Shown: positions 1-8,563 of the stretch, in pieces
How the letters are laid out: each line of letters begins with the position of its first letter
Position numbering within the stretch: position 1 is the first letter of the stretch
Origin: Atlantibacter subterraneus
Lineage (GTDB): Bacteria; Pseudomonadota; Gammaproteobacteria; Enterobacterales; Enterobacteriaceae
Reading direction: 5' to 3' (one strand)
Assembly (NCBI RefSeq): GCF_027853245.1
Contig: NZ_JAPTZM010000006.1
DNA: 64,000 bases
Notes under the pieces: generated by a model
The model's input: only the letters and a program-made list of their open reading frames with translations
Told to the model about the DNA's origin: nothing
Database searches by the model: none
Position numbers and translations under genes: made by a program

Positions 1-355
1 TACCGAACAGGTAAGCCAGCCCACGTTGCCTGAGGGTTACCTGCAAGGCTACAAAGACGGTTGCGAGTGGTCCGCTCTAATGGCAGAGGCTAATCATCCG
101 CAAACCGGTGACTGGTTGTTTGACGACCCTATTGAGCTGGCGAAAGCTATTCGCAAAGGCCCGGATATGCTGCCAGCCGAGCCCGACAACTCTCCGGTAA
201 TCCAGGATGGCTGGACCGGTAGCGACAAGGCCAATGCAGCACTGGTAATGCTTGACCGCATCGACACGGTAGACCCTGTTGACGATGACCGGATTGAAGG
301 AATTAAGCGAATTATTCGTGAGCTGACGGCCGCACCGAAGCAGGAGACTGAATGA
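1..355 (+). CDS. Phage protein of unknown function, 5' end outside window
   Basis: The frame is open from base 2 without an ATG, so the gene starts upstream of the window; a TTG at 26 is the first possible internal start but has no convincing ribosome site. The visible part (about 117 residues) is acidic, with a GYxxGxxW-like segment near its start. The stop overlaps the next start by ATGA, so the two genes are translationally coupled. The position upstream of xis/int suits the small non-essential genes of lambdoid early regions. I do not recognise the family and assign no function. Confidence 0.6.
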   Translation, partial: TEQVSQPTLPEGYLQGYKDGCEWSALMAEANHPQTGDWLFDDPIELAKAIRKGPDMLPAEPDNSPVIQDGWTGSDKANAALVMLDRIDTVDPVDDDRIEGIKRIIRELTAAPKQETE

Positions 356-597
356 TGTCCACTCGCAATGATGTTCGAATGCAACTTGAAGCATTGGTAA
401 AAAGCGCTCACGAATTCGCGTGTTCATTGGATATCGGTGATGAGCGAATCGAGGCTTTTGAATTGTACGAGGTGATTCGCCGACTCCAGCGCAGTGGCGC
501 GGCCGGTGAAATGTTACAGGCAACGAATCCACTGCTTTGCCCTGGAATACCGGATGATGCCGAATGGATCGATTTCGATGCCGACGACGATGATTAG
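352..597 (+). CDS. Small phage protein of unknown function
   Basis: An 81-residue ORF begins at the ATGA overlap with the preceding gene and ends in a very acidic tail (D/E-rich, ending DDDD). Coupling to the upstream gene and the terminator hairpin just after it suggest a genuine gene at the end of a short transcription unit. The middle is predicted helical with several charged residues. No family recognised. The larger antisense ORFs over the same bases are shadows. Confidence 0.55.
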   Translation: MMSTRNDVRMQLEALVKSAHEFACSLDIGDERIEAFELYEVIRRLQRSGAAGEMLQATNPLLCPGIPDDAEWIDFDADDDD

Positions 598-630
598 GCG
601 GTGAGTGATGCCTGAATCAGCAACGAATAC

Positions 631-655
631 AGCCCGCTTCGGCGGGTTTCTTTTT
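631..655 (+). terminator. Intrinsic terminator between phage genes
   Basis: A perfect 5-bp stem CCCGC/GCGGG closes a TTCG tetraloop and is followed by TTTCTTTTT. It sits in the 74 bp between two small phage genes, and the T-run merges into the ribosome site of the next gene (TTGCCTGGAG). Confidence 0.7.
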
Positions 656-671
656 GCCTGGAGGAAATGAC

Positions 672-1181
672 GTGAAACTAATTGATTTACTGGTACAGGA
701 ATTACCGAAGCGTGGAGGTTGGCCGGAAGGAGTTAAAGAGATAGAGCAGGATGGCTGTGGCCAGCTTATCGATATGTCTCAGGACACTAACTACTATAGC
801 GACTTTAAGTTAGAGCTTTGTGATGGCTGGGAAAAAGCGGTTGTAACTCGTGAGCAATACGAGAAAGCACTTGCCGCTTCTCAACAGCCTGTATGGAATG
901 GTGAAGGGTTGCCGCCTGTGGGGTGTGAGTGTGAGATAAAAAGAATTGCTGACTGGATGCCGGTTACTATCAAATTTATTTCTGATCGTCATACCGTATT
1001 CACCACTTTTGGCGGCACTGAGGATTGCTATCAAACATGCAGCCTTCAGTTTCGAGCTATACGTTCCGAAGAAGACAGGAAGCGCGATGAGGCTCTCAAT
1101 GCTATGGCGGCCTACTGCACTCCAGAAGATTTATGCACCGCAATTTTTGCCGGAAAAATCCCCCACATCCAAATCAAATAG
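672..1181 (+). CDS. Phage protein of unknown function (MKLIDLLVQELPKRGGW-type N-terminus)
   Basis: The start is set at GTG 672 rather than the upstream TTG 654, because GGAGG lies at 660-664 and the resulting N-terminus (VKLIDLLVQELPKRGGW) is one I recognise as recurrent in small proteins of enterobacterial lambdoid prophages. That segment is often an N-terminal module shared by otherwise different phage proteins. The product has 169 residues; the middle (WNGEGLPPVGCECE) is also a common phage motif and the C-terminal part looks unrelated. Function unknown. Confidence 0.7.
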   Translation: MKLIDLLVQELPKRGGWPEGVKEIEQDGCGQLIDMSQDTNYYSDFKLELCDGWEKAVVTREQYEKALAASQQPVWNGEGLPPVGCECEIKRIADWMPVTIKFISDRHTVFTTFGGTEDCYQTCSLQFRAIRSEEDRKRDEALNAMAAYCTPEDLCTAIFAGKIPHIQIK

Positions 1182-1203
1182 CCGCAGACCAGCGGCTTTT
1201 TTA
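1180..1203 (+). terminator. Intrinsic terminator before excisionase
   Basis: AGCCGC and GCGGCT form a 6-bp stem around a 6-nt loop, followed by six T. As in the junction at 631-663, the T-run leads directly into TTGCCTGGAG, the ribosome site of the next gene. Confidence 0.7.
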
Positions 1204-1220
1204 TTGCCTGGAGATAACCA

Positions 1221-1466
1221 ATGAGCGAAGTGATCCAGCTTGTGCCCAATAAGTGGGTGACCGAGCAAAACCTTATCGCCGTAACAGGCCTGAAGCGCGG
1301 GACTATTGAGCGGGCCCGGCGCGAGTCATGGTTTTTGGGCCGTGAGTATTTGCACGTATCACCGGACGGGGAGCCCAAGCCAAACAGTGAATGCATGTAC
1401 AACACCGAGGCGATCAATCTCTGGATAGAACAGCAAGCGTCCAAACAGCCTGGTGCCCGGAATTAA
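1221..1466 (+). CDS. xis: Putative excisionase (phage Xis, DUF1233-like)
   Basis: An 81-residue protein ending 45 bp upstream of the integrase. The first half (PNKWVTEQNLIAVTGLKRGT) reads as a winged-helix MerR-like DNA-binding module typical of small phage excisionases, which bend att DNA and bias the integrase towards excision. A GGAG at 1210-1213 serves ATG 1221. Size, HTH-like N-terminus and position immediately before int support the call; the family assignment is from memory of similar prophage proteins. Confidence 0.8.
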   Translation: MSEVIQLVPNKWVTEQNLIAVTGLKRGTIERARRESWFLGREYLHVSPDGEPKPNSECMYNTEAINLWIEQQASKQPGARN

Positions 1467-1511
1467 ATTACAGGGTAACCTAGTCGGGCTCTTGGACGTC
1501 GGGAGGGAAGA

Positions 1512-2789
1512 ATGGCATACCCAACAGGCGTTGAGAACCACGGAGGAACGCTCCGCATATGGTTCATGTATAAAGGCGTCAGGGTCAGGGAAAGCCTTGG
1601 CGTTGTGGACACGCCAAAGAATCGGAAGGTAGCTGGAGAGTTACGCGCATCGGTTTGCTACGCCATTAAGACAGGACGTTTTAACTATGCAGCGCAGTTT
1701 CCGGAGTCGGCAAACCTCCAACGATTCGGCGAGGAAAGAAAAGAAATAACCGTTACCGAACTGGCGAAAAAGTGGCTCGATCTGAAAAGCATGGAAATTA
1801 CCACTAACGCTCTGTCGCGGTATAAATCCATCGTCAGGAATATGGTGCCAAGGATTGGCGAGAACAAAATGGCGTCGGTAGTCACACAGGAGGATTTGCT
1901 GTTTATAAGGAAGGAGCTTTTGACAGGGTATCACACCCTGAAGAAGGGGCAGCGAAAGCCGATTAAGGGTCGTTCTGCCCGTACGGTGAACAACTACATG
2001 ATGGTGATGTCATTCATGTTCGAGTTCGCAACAGACAGCGGCTATATAAAGAAGAACCCGTTCAACGGTATCGACTTCCTGAAGAAGGCGAAAGCCGTTC
2101 CGGACCCGCTAACCCGGGACGAGTTCGTCAGGCTAATGGATGCATGCTACAACCAGCAGATCAGGAATTTCTGGTCACTGGCGGTTTATACCGGTATGCG
2201 GCACGGCGAGTTGTGCGGTCTGGCGTGGGAGGATATCGACCTCAAAGCAGGAACGCTTATGGTCAGAAGGAATCATACGCTGACAAAGGAGTTTACACTG
2301 CCAAAAACGGATGCGGGCACTGACAGGGTTATCCATCTGATCCAACCGGCAATTGATGTGCTTAAAAGCCAGGCGGAAATGACGCGACTCGGTAAACAGC
2401 ATCAGGTTGAAGTGAAATTGCGGGAGTATGGCCGGACAACCACTCACCCCTGCACTTTCGTCTTTAACCCACAGGCTACTGTAACAAACGGGATCGCCGG
2501 CCACCATTACGCTGTTGGCTCTGTTGCTCAGAGCTGGGAGTCAGCAATGCGGCGAGCAGGTTTGCGTTACAGGAGAGCATACCAGTCACGTCACACTTAC
2601 GCATGCTGGTCATTAACCGCAGGAGCAAACCCGAACTTCATCGCGTCGCAAATGGGTCACACAAATGCGCAGATGGTGTATCAGGTTTATGGTGCATGGA
2701 TGTCGGATAACAATGCGGATCAGATTGCCATTCTGAACCAGAAATTATCTGACTTTGCCCCACCCATGCCCCAGGCGGTAGGATCGTAA
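1512..2789 (+). CDS. int: Phage tyrosine recombinase (integrase)
   Basis: A 425-residue integrase. The N-terminal ~70 residues resemble the arm-type DNA-binding domain (DUF3596), followed by a core-binding segment (about 80-185) and the catalytic domain. Catalytic residues visible: Arg230 in TGMRHGEL, the SRHTYA box and GH of MGHT near 365-385, and Tyr393 in YQVYGAW. Length and order are normal and I see no lesion, so the protein should be active. It lies 35 bp from the convergent end of fliE, which suggests integration at or near the fliE 3' end. Confidence 0.95.
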   Translation: MAYPTGVENHGGTLRIWFMYKGVRVRESLGVVDTPKNRKVAGELRASVCYAIKTGRFNYAAQFPESANLQRFGEERKEITVTELAKKWLDLKSMEITTNALSRYKSIVRNMVPRIGENKMASVVTQEDLLFIRKELLTGYHTLKKGQRKPIKGRSARTVNNYMMVMSFMFEFATDSGYIKKNPFNGIDFLKKAKAVPDPLTRDEFVRLMDACYNQQIRNFWSLAVYTGMRHGELCGLAWEDIDLKAGTLMVRRNHTLTKEFTLPKTDAGTDRVIHLIQPAIDVLKSQAEMTRLGKQHQVEVKLREYGRTTTHPCTFVFNPQATVTNGIAGHHYAVGSVAQSWESAMRRAGLRYRRAYQSRHTYACWSLTAGANPNFIASQMGHTNAQMVYQVYGAWMSDNNADQIAILNQKLSDFAPPMPQAVGS

Positions 2790-2824
2790 CTGGTATCGGT
2801 ATATACATCAGTATGTTAGTTCAG

Positions 2825-3136
2825 TTAGACCTGCATATTCATCACGTCCTGATAGGCTGACACCAGTTTGTTACGCACCTGGATACCCATCTGCAGCGAG
2901 ACCGACGACTTCTGCAAATCGACCATCACATCGTTAAGCGACACGCCCGGCGCGCCGAGTGAAAACTGGTTCGCCTGGGCGCGAGCGGCGTTCTGGGTAT
3001 CGCTGATGCGGCCCAGCGCGGCCTGAAGTTCACCGGCAAAACTCACGGCGGGCTGCGGTTGTACTGGCGTATTGCGCGCAGACAGCATGGTGGCCTGCAA
3101 CTGCTGGACGACGCCTTCAATCCCCTGAATGGACAT
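2825..3136 (-). CDS. fliE: Flagellar hook-basal body protein FliE
   Basis: FliE joins the MS ring to the proximal rod (FlgB). The start is placed at 3136 (MSIQGIEGVV), giving 103 residues, close to the 104 of E. coli; the longer ORF adds six unlikely residues, and GGGGAG lies just upstream of the chosen start. The C-terminal helix (SVSLQMGIQVRNKLVSAYQD) is typical. It is divergent from fliF across a 226-bp region holding an FlhDC-like site. Its 3' end borders the prophage integrase; the reading frame to the stop looks normal, so integration has not broken it. Confidence 0.95.
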   Translation of the reverse strand: MSIQGIEGVVQQLQATMLSARNTPVQPQPAVSFAGELQAALGRISDTQNAARAQANQFSLGAPGVSLNDVMVDLQKSSVSLQMGIQVRNKLVSAYQDVMNMQV

Positions 3137-3191
3137 GACACTCCCCTGGATCATTTCGAGTAGACGGAGGTTACCACCTTGTCAATGAGAT

Positions 3192-3238
3192 AAAGGCGTT
3201 AAATAGCCACTAAAATCTCATCTATTTGGTTCATCGAA
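3192..3238. promoter_or_regulatory. Candidate FlhD4C2 activator site between fliE and fliF
   Basis: Two imperfect inverted half-sites, AAAGGCGTTAAATAGCC (3192-3208) and CTATTTGG... (3222-3238), fit the known FlhDC pattern AA(C/T)G-N-AAATA(A/G)CG and its reverse, separated by 13 bp. The site lies midway between the divergent class II genes fliE and fliF, where FlhDC activation is expected. Found by eye. Confidence 0.5.
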
Positions 3239-3362
3239 ATTCCCGGAAAGCCAAATAATGGCAGCGCCATCATTGTGGAAGTTATTGTGCACGTTGCACC
3301 CGGGAGTCCGTTTTGCTTCATAACACCAAAATTGTTGTCCACGCTGAGCATCGAGGTGCGCG

Positions 3363-5048
3363 ATGAATACCGCTGCTCCGGCTCAAGCGCCAGCAAATAA
3401 AGCCAACGAATGGTTAACCCGCCTGCGAGCAAATCCTCGTATTCCGTTGATGGTCGCCAGCGCGGCTGCGGTCGCGATTATCGTGGCCCTCGTCCTGTGG
3501 GCGAAAACCCCGGATTACCGGGTTCTGTACAGTAACCTGAGCGAAAAAGATGGCGGTGCCATCGTCACTCAGCTCACCCAAATGAACGTGCCGTACCGGT
3601 TCTCCGATAACGGCGGCGCTATCATGGTTCCGGCGGATAACGTACACGAACTGCGCCTGAAGATGGCCGGGCTGGGCCTGCCGAAAGGCGGCGCGGTCGG
3701 CTTCGAGCTGCTGGATCAGGAAAAATTCGGCATCAGCCAGTTCAGCGAGCAGGTCAACTATCAGCGCGCGCTGGAAGGCGAACTGTCGCGCACCATCGAA
3801 ACCTTAGGCCCGGTAAAAAGCGCCCGCGTTCACCTGGCCATGCCAAAGCCGTCGCTGTTTGTCCGCGAGCAAAAGGCACCTTCTGCTTCCGTTACGGTAA
3901 ATCTGGAGCCGGGCCGCGCGCTGGATGAAGGACAGATCACCGCCGTAGTGCATATGGTCTCCAGCGCGGTAGCCGGTCTGCCGCCAGGTAACGTGACGCT
4001 GGTGGATCAGGGGGGGCACCTGTTAACCCCGTCCAGCACCGCCGGGCGCGATCTGAACGATGCGCAGTTGAAGTACGCCGCCGACGTCGAAGGCCGCGTG
4101 CAGCGCCGCATTGAAGCGATCCTCGGTCCTATCGTCGGTAATGGCAACGTTCACGCCCAGGTCACCGCGCAGATCGACTTCGCCAGCAAAGAGCAAACCG
4201 AAGAGCAGTATCGCCCGAATAACGACCCGAACCAGGCCGCCATCCGTTCACGCCAGTTAAACACTAACGAACAAATCGGCAGCGGCTTGCCGGGCGGCGT
4301 GCCTGGCGCGCTGTCAAACCAGCCTGCTCCGGCCAATAACGCGCCTATCGACGCGCCACCAGCGCAAAACCAGCAAAACGTCCAGAACAACGGCCAGCGC
4401 ACGCAAACGGCTAATACCAACAGCGCCGTGCCGCGCAATACGCAGCGCGATGAAACCACCAACTACGAAGTCGATCGCACCATCCGCCATACCAAAATGA
4501 ATACCGGCGATGTGCAGCGCCTGTCCGTGGCAGTAGTGGTTAATTACCGCACGCTGCCGGACGGCAAGCCGCTGCCGCTGACCAGCGATCAGATGAAGCA
4601 GATCGAAGATCTGACCCGCGAAGCCATGGGCTTTAGCGAGCCGCGCGGCGATACGCTCAACGTGGTGAACTCGCCGTTCACCGAAACGCTGGAAACCGGT
4701 GGCGAACTGCCGTTCTGGCAGCAGCAGAGCTTTATCGATCAGCTGATGTCCGCAGGCCGCTGGCTGATAGTGCTGATTGTCGCCTGGCTGCTGTGGCGTA
4801 AAGCGGTACGTCCGCAGCTCCAGCGCCGCGCCGAAGAGACCAAAGCCGTCCAGGAAGTGGCTCGCCAGCAGAAAGAGATGGAAGACGCGGTGGAAGTGCG
4901 CCTGACTCGCGACGAGCAAACCCAGCAGCGCCGCACCACCCAGCGCCTGAGCGCCGAGGTGATGAGCCAGCGTATCCGTGAAATGTCTGATAACGATCCG
5001 CGCGTGGTGGCGCTGGTCATTCGCCAGTGGATGAGTAACGAACTATGA
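3363..5048 (+). CDS. fliF: Flagellar MS-ring protein FliF
   Basis: FliF (561 residues; E. coli 552) assembles the inner-membrane MS ring on which the switch and export apparatus are built. An N-terminal membrane segment lies at about 30-50 (PLMVASAAAVAIIVALVLW) and a second near 458-475 (WLIVLIVAWLLW). The ring-building YscJ/FliF domains lie between them, with a low-complexity N/Q/P-rich linker around 310-365. The extreme C-terminus is the cytoplasmic tail that binds FliG. It is first of the fliFGHIJK run, and its stop overlaps the fliG start by ATGA, coupling synthesis of the two ring partners. Confidence 0.98.
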   Translation: MNTAAPAQAPANKANEWLTRLRANPRIPLMVASAAAVAIIVALVLWAKTPDYRVLYSNLSEKDGGAIVTQLTQMNVPYRFSDNGGAIMVPADNVHELRLKMAGLGLPKGGAVGFELLDQEKFGISQFSEQVNYQRALEGELSRTIETLGPVKSARVHLAMPKPSLFVREQKAPSASVTVNLEPGRALDEGQITAVVHMVSSAVAGLPPGNVTLVDQGGHLLTPSSTAGRDLNDAQLKYAADVEGRVQRRIEAILGPIVGNGNVHAQVTAQIDFASKEQTEEQYRPNNDPNQAAIRSRQLNTNEQIGSGLPGGVPGALSNQPAPANNAPIDAPPAQNQQNVQNNGQRTQTANTNSAVPRNTQRDETTNYEVDRTIRHTKMNTGDVQRLSVAVVVNYRTLPDGKPLPLTSDQMKQIEDLTREAMGFSEPRGDTLNVVNSPFTETLETGGELPFWQQQSFIDQLMSAGRWLIVLIVAWLLWRKAVRPQLQRRAEETKAVQEVARQQKEMEDAVEVRLTRDEQTQQRRTTQRLSAEVMSQRIREMSDNDPRVVALVIRQWMSNEL

Positions 5049-6040
5049 GTGAACTGACCGGTACCGACAAAAGCGCCATTTTGCTGATGACCATCGGCGA
5101 AGACCGGGCGGCGGAGGTGTTCAAACACCTCTCTCCGCGCGAAGTGCAGCACCTGAGCGCCGCGATGGCCAACGTGCGCCAGATCTCCAACAAGCAGTTG
5201 ACCGAGGTGCTGGCGGAGTTTGAACAGGAAGCCGAACAGTTCGCGGCGCTGAGCGTTAACGCCAACGACTATCTGCGTTCGGTGCTGATCAAAGCGCTGG
5301 GCGAAGAGCGCGCCGCCAGCCTGCTTGAGGATATTCTCGATACCAAAGAGACCACCTCGGGTATGGAAACGCTCAACTTTATGGAGCCGCAGAGCGCCGC
5401 CGATCTTATTCGCGACGAGCATCCGCAGATTATCGCCACCATCCTGGTCCACCTCAAACGCGGCCAGGCGGCGGATATTCTTGCCCTGTTTGACGAACGC
5501 CTGCGTCACGACGTGATGCTGCGTATCGCCACCTTCGGCGGCGTCCAGCCAGCCGCGCTGGCGGAACTGACCGAAGTGCTCAACAACCTGCTCGACGGCC
5601 AGAACCTCAAGCGCAGCAAAATGGGCGGCGTAAGAACCGCAGCCGAGATTATCAACCTGATGAAAACCCAGCAGGAAGAAGCGGTTATCACGGCGGTGCG
5701 CGAGTTCGACGGCGACCTGGCGCAGAAAATTATCGACGAGATGTTCCTGTTCGAAAACCTGGTGGAAGTGGACGACCGCAGTATCCAGCGCCTGTTGCAG
5801 GAAGTGGATTCCGAATCGCTGCTGGTGGCGCTCAAAGGTGCCGAACAGCCGCTGCGCGAGAAGTTCCTGCGCAATATGTCCCAGCGTGCAGCGGATATCC
5901 TGCGCGACGACCTGGCCAACCGTGGCCCGGTGCGTCTCTCCCAGGTGGAGAACGAGCAGAAGGCGATTCTGCTGATCGTCCGTCGTCTGGCGGAAACCGG
6001 CGAGATGGTGATTGGCAGCGGCGAGGATACCTATGTCTAA
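5045..6040 (+). CDS. fliG: Flagellar motor switch protein FliG
   Basis: FliG (331 residues, the family's usual length) sits on the MS ring, binds FliM and carries the charged C-terminal domain that interacts with the MotA stator to make torque. The middle-domain EHPQ motif (DEHPQIIATILVHL, about 125-138) and the charged torque helix (VDDRSIQRLLQEVDS, about 285-300) are present. ATGA overlap with fliF upstream; fliH begins inside the last codons of fliG. Confidence 0.98.
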   Translation: MSELTGTDKSAILLMTIGEDRAAEVFKHLSPREVQHLSAAMANVRQISNKQLTEVLAEFEQEAEQFAALSVNANDYLRSVLIKALGEERAASLLEDILDTKETTSGMETLNFMEPQSAADLIRDEHPQIIATILVHLKRGQAADILALFDERLRHDVMLRIATFGGVQPAALAELTEVLNNLLDGQNLKRSKMGGVRTAAEIINLMKTQQEEAVITAVREFDGDLAQKIIDEMFLFENLVEVDDRSIQRLLQEVDSESLLVALKGAEQPLREKFLRNMSQRAADILRDDLANRGPVRLSQVENEQKAILLIVRRLAETGEMVIGSGEDTYV

Positions 6041-6728
6041 CCAACCGGCCTGGCAGCGCTGGCTGCCTGACGATCTCGCCCCACCCGCCACGGATTTTGT
6101 CATGCCGGAAGCGGCGGAGCCGAATACTGAGCTCACCGCCGCCCAGCAGGAGCAACACCTGCAACAGCAGCTGGCGATGCTACAAACCCAGGCCCACGAG
6201 CAGGGCTATAACGCGGGCGTCGCCGAAGGCCGCGCCCAGGGGTTTGAACAGGGCCGCCAGGAAGGTTTTCAGAAAGGCGTTGAACAGGGGATGGCGGAAG
6301 CCCGTAACCAGCAGGCCCCGGTGCATGCCCGGATGCAGCTGCTGGTGAGCGAATTCCAGAACACCCTCGACGCCCTCGACAGTGTGATTGCCTCCCGTCT
6401 GATGCAGATGGCGCTGGAGGCCGCGCGCCAGGTCATCGGCCAGTCTGCTGGCGTCGACAACAACGCCCTGATTAAACAGATCCAGCTGCTGTTGCAGCAG
6501 GAGCCGCTGTTCAGCGGCAAGCCGCAGTTGCGCGTGCATCCGGATGATTTACAGCGCGTGGAAGAGATGCTGGGCGCGACCCTTAGCCTGCACGGCTGGC
6601 GGCTGCGCGGCGACCCGACGCTGCACCCCGGCGGCTGTAAAGTGTCGGCGGACGAAGGCGATCTCGACGCCAGCGTCGCCACCCGCTGGCAGGAGCTCTG
6701 CCGCCTCGCCGCGCCGGGAGTGGTGTAA
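6033..6728 (+). CDS. fliH: Flagellar export ATPase regulator FliH
   Basis: The start is set at 6033 (MSNQPAWQRWLPDDLAPP), which matches the family N-terminus and overlaps fliG by 8 bp; the ORF's earlier Met would add seven residues inside fliG. Length is 231 residues. A glycine-spaced helix (GxxxG-type repeats from EQGYNAGVAEGRAQGFEQG on, about 57-95) is typical of FliH and mediates dimerisation. FliH holds and restrains the ATPase FliI at the export gate. The stop overlaps the start of fliI. Confidence 0.96.
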   Translation: MSNQPAWQRWLPDDLAPPATDFVMPEAAEPNTELTAAQQEQHLQQQLAMLQTQAHEQGYNAGVAEGRAQGFEQGRQEGFQKGVEQGMAEARNQQAPVHARMQLLVSEFQNTLDALDSVIASRLMQMALEAARQVIGQSAGVDNNALIKQIQLLLQQEPLFSGKPQLRVHPDDLQRVEEMLGATLSLHGWRLRGDPTLHPGGCKVSADEGDLDASVATRWQELCRLAAPGVV

Positions 6729-8098
6729 TGACCGCCCGGCTTACCCGCTGGCTGGCGTCGCTGGACGCCTTTGAAGCCAAAATCGCCCAGCTGCCGCCGG
6801 TACGCCGCTACGGGCGGCTGACCCGCGCTACCGGTCTGGTGCTGGAAGCCACCGGCCTGCAACTGCCGCTGGGGGCGACCTGCATTATCGAACGCCAGAA
6901 CGGCAGCCAGACTCAGGAAGTGGAAAGCGAAGTGGTGGGCTTTAACGGCCAGAAACTGTTTCTGATGCCGCTGGAAGAAGTGGAAGGCATTTTGCCCGGC
7001 GCGCGGGTCTACGCCCGCCACGCGGTGGGCGATAACCTGCAAAGCGGCAAACAGCTGCCGCTGGGCCCGGAACTGCTGGGCCGCGTGCTGGATGGCGGCG
7101 GTAAACCGCTCGACGGCCTGCCCGCGCCGGAAACCGAATCCACCGGCGCGCTGATCACCCCGCCGTTCAACCCGCTACAGCGAACCCCGATTGAAGACGT
7201 GCTGGACGTGGGCGTGCGCCCGATCAACGCGCTACTCACCGTCGGACGCGGCCAGCGTATGGGCCTTTTCGCCGGTTCCGGCGTCGGCAAAAGCGTACTG
7301 TTAGGCATGATGGCCCGTTACACCCAGGCGGACGTGATTGTCGTCGGCCTGATTGGCGAACGTGGCCGCGAAGTCAAAGATTTTATCGAAAACATCCTCG
7401 GCCCTGAGGGGCGCGCCCGTTCGGTGGTGATCGCCGCCCCGGCGGACGTCTCTCCCCTGCTGCGTATGCAGGGCGCGGCCTACGCCACGCGCATCGCCGA
7501 AGATTTCCGCGATCGCGGCCAGCACGTGCTGCTGATTATGGACTCCCTGACCCGCTACGCCATGGCCCAGCGTGAAATCGCGCTGGCGATCGGCGAACCG
7601 CCCGCCACCAAAGGCTATCCGCCTTCAGTATTCGCCAAACTTCCGGCGCTGGTGGAGCGCGCGGGCAACGGCATTACCGGCGGCGGCTCGATTACCGCAT
7701 TTTATACCGTACTGACCGAAGGCGATGACCAGCAGGACCCCATCGCCGATTCGGCGCGCGCGATCCTCGACGGTCATATCGTTCTGTCGCGCCGCCTGGC
7801 GGAAGCGGGCCACTATCCGGCCATTGATATTGAAGCCTCCATCAGCCGCGCCATGACGGCGTTGATCACCGATCAACACTACGCCCGGGTGCGGATGTTC
7901 AAGCAGTTACTGTCGAGTTTTCAACGCAACCGCGATCTGGTGAGCGTGGGGGCGTACGCCAAAGGCAGCGATCCGTTACTGGATAAGGCCATCGCGCTCT
8001 GGCCGCAGTTGGAGGCGTTTTTACAACAGGGCATTTTCGAGCGTGCCGACGTCGAGAATTCGCTACAGGCACTGGAGCTGATCTTCCCGACGGTGTAA
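6728..8098 (+). CDS. fliI: Flagellum-specific ATP synthase FliI
   Basis: FliI (456 residues) is the hexameric ATPase of the flagellar type III export apparatus. The Walker A motif AGSGVGKS is at 182-189 and Walker B (VLLIMDSLTRYAMAQ) around 265-280; the overall fold is F1-beta-like. It starts at the TAATG overlap with fliH. The long antisense ORFs across this gene are codon-bias shadows. Confidence 0.98.
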   Translation: MTARLTRWLASLDAFEAKIAQLPPVRRYGRLTRATGLVLEATGLQLPLGATCIIERQNGSQTQEVESEVVGFNGQKLFLMPLEEVEGILPGARVYARHAVGDNLQSGKQLPLGPELLGRVLDGGGKPLDGLPAPETESTGALITPPFNPLQRTPIEDVLDVGVRPINALLTVGRGQRMGLFAGSGVGKSVLLGMMARYTQADVIVVGLIGERGREVKDFIENILGPEGRARSVVIAAPADVSPLLRMQGAAYATRIAEDFRDRGQHVLLIMDSLTRYAMAQREIALAIGEPPATKGYPPSVFAKLPALVERAGNGITGGGSITAFYTVLTEGDDQQDPIADSARAILDGHIVLSRRLAEAGHYPAIDIEASISRAMTALITDQHYARVRMFKQLLSSFQRNRDLVSVGAYAKGSDPLLDKAIALWPQLEAFLQQGIFERADVENSLQALELIFPTV

Positions 8099-8119
8099 CG
8101 AGGCGTAAGTGAGGTAACC

Positions 8120-8563
8120 ATGAGTCAGAGCAATGCGCTTAACACCTTAAAAGATCTTGCGGAAAAAGAAGTCGATGACGCGGCTTTGCGGTTAGGTGAA
8201 ATGCGGCGGGGGTGCCAGCAGGCTCAGGATCAGCTCAATATGCTGATCGACTATCAGCACGAGTACCGCAGCAACCTGAATCAGGATATGAGCCAGGGCA
8301 TCGCCAGTAACCGCTGGCAAAACTACCAGCAGTTTATTCAGACGCTGGAAAAAGCCATCGAGCAGCACCGGCAGCAGTTAATGCAGTGGAACTCAAAAGT
8401 CGATCAGGCATTGGGTTTCTGGAAAGAGAAAAAGCAGCGTTTGCAGGCATGGCAGACGCTTTCCGATCGTCAGGCCAGCGCCGCACTGTTAGCGGAGAAC
8501 CGGCTCGATCAAAAACGTATGGATGAGTTTGCGCAGCGCGCGACATTTCGGAAAAGCGAATGA
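8120..8563 (+). CDS. fliJ: Flagellar export chaperone FliJ
   Basis: FliJ (147 residues) is the coiled-coil stalk of the export ATPase, similar to the F1 gamma subunit, and escorts export substrates. The sequence is almost wholly charged and helical (heptad-like stretches at about 10-110), which is typical. A GAGGTAACC ribosome site precedes ATG 8120. It overlaps the start of fliK by 4 bp (ATGA). Confidence 0.95.
   Translation: MSQSNALNTLKDLAEKEVDDAALRLGEMRRGCQQAQDQLNMLIDYQHEYRSNLNQDMSQGIASNRWQNYQQFIQTLEKAIEQHRQQLMQWNSKVDQALGFWKEKKQRLQAWQTLSDRQASAALLAENRLDQKRMDEFAQRATFRKSE

Larger units (their letters stand above)
1..2824 (+). mobile_element. End of a lambdoid prophage next to fliE
   Basis: Three small early-region-type genes, an excisionase and a tyrosine integrase are packed in one direction and stop 35 bp before the end of fliE. 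The int/xis arrangement is that of one end of an integrated lambdoid phage; the rest of the element lies left of the window. The attachment site is probably between the integrase stop (2789) and the 3' end of fliE (2825 onward), but only one end is visible, so the core cannot be defined. It could equally be a prophage remnant. Confidence 0.8.

Noticed and set aside
4739..6136. A 465-codon minus-strand ORF across fliF-fliH, and similar long antisense ORFs in the flagellar, liv and yah genes
   Set aside because: They lie wholly opposite strongly conserved genes, have no ribosome site and have amino-acid composition typical of GC-rich third-codon shadows.
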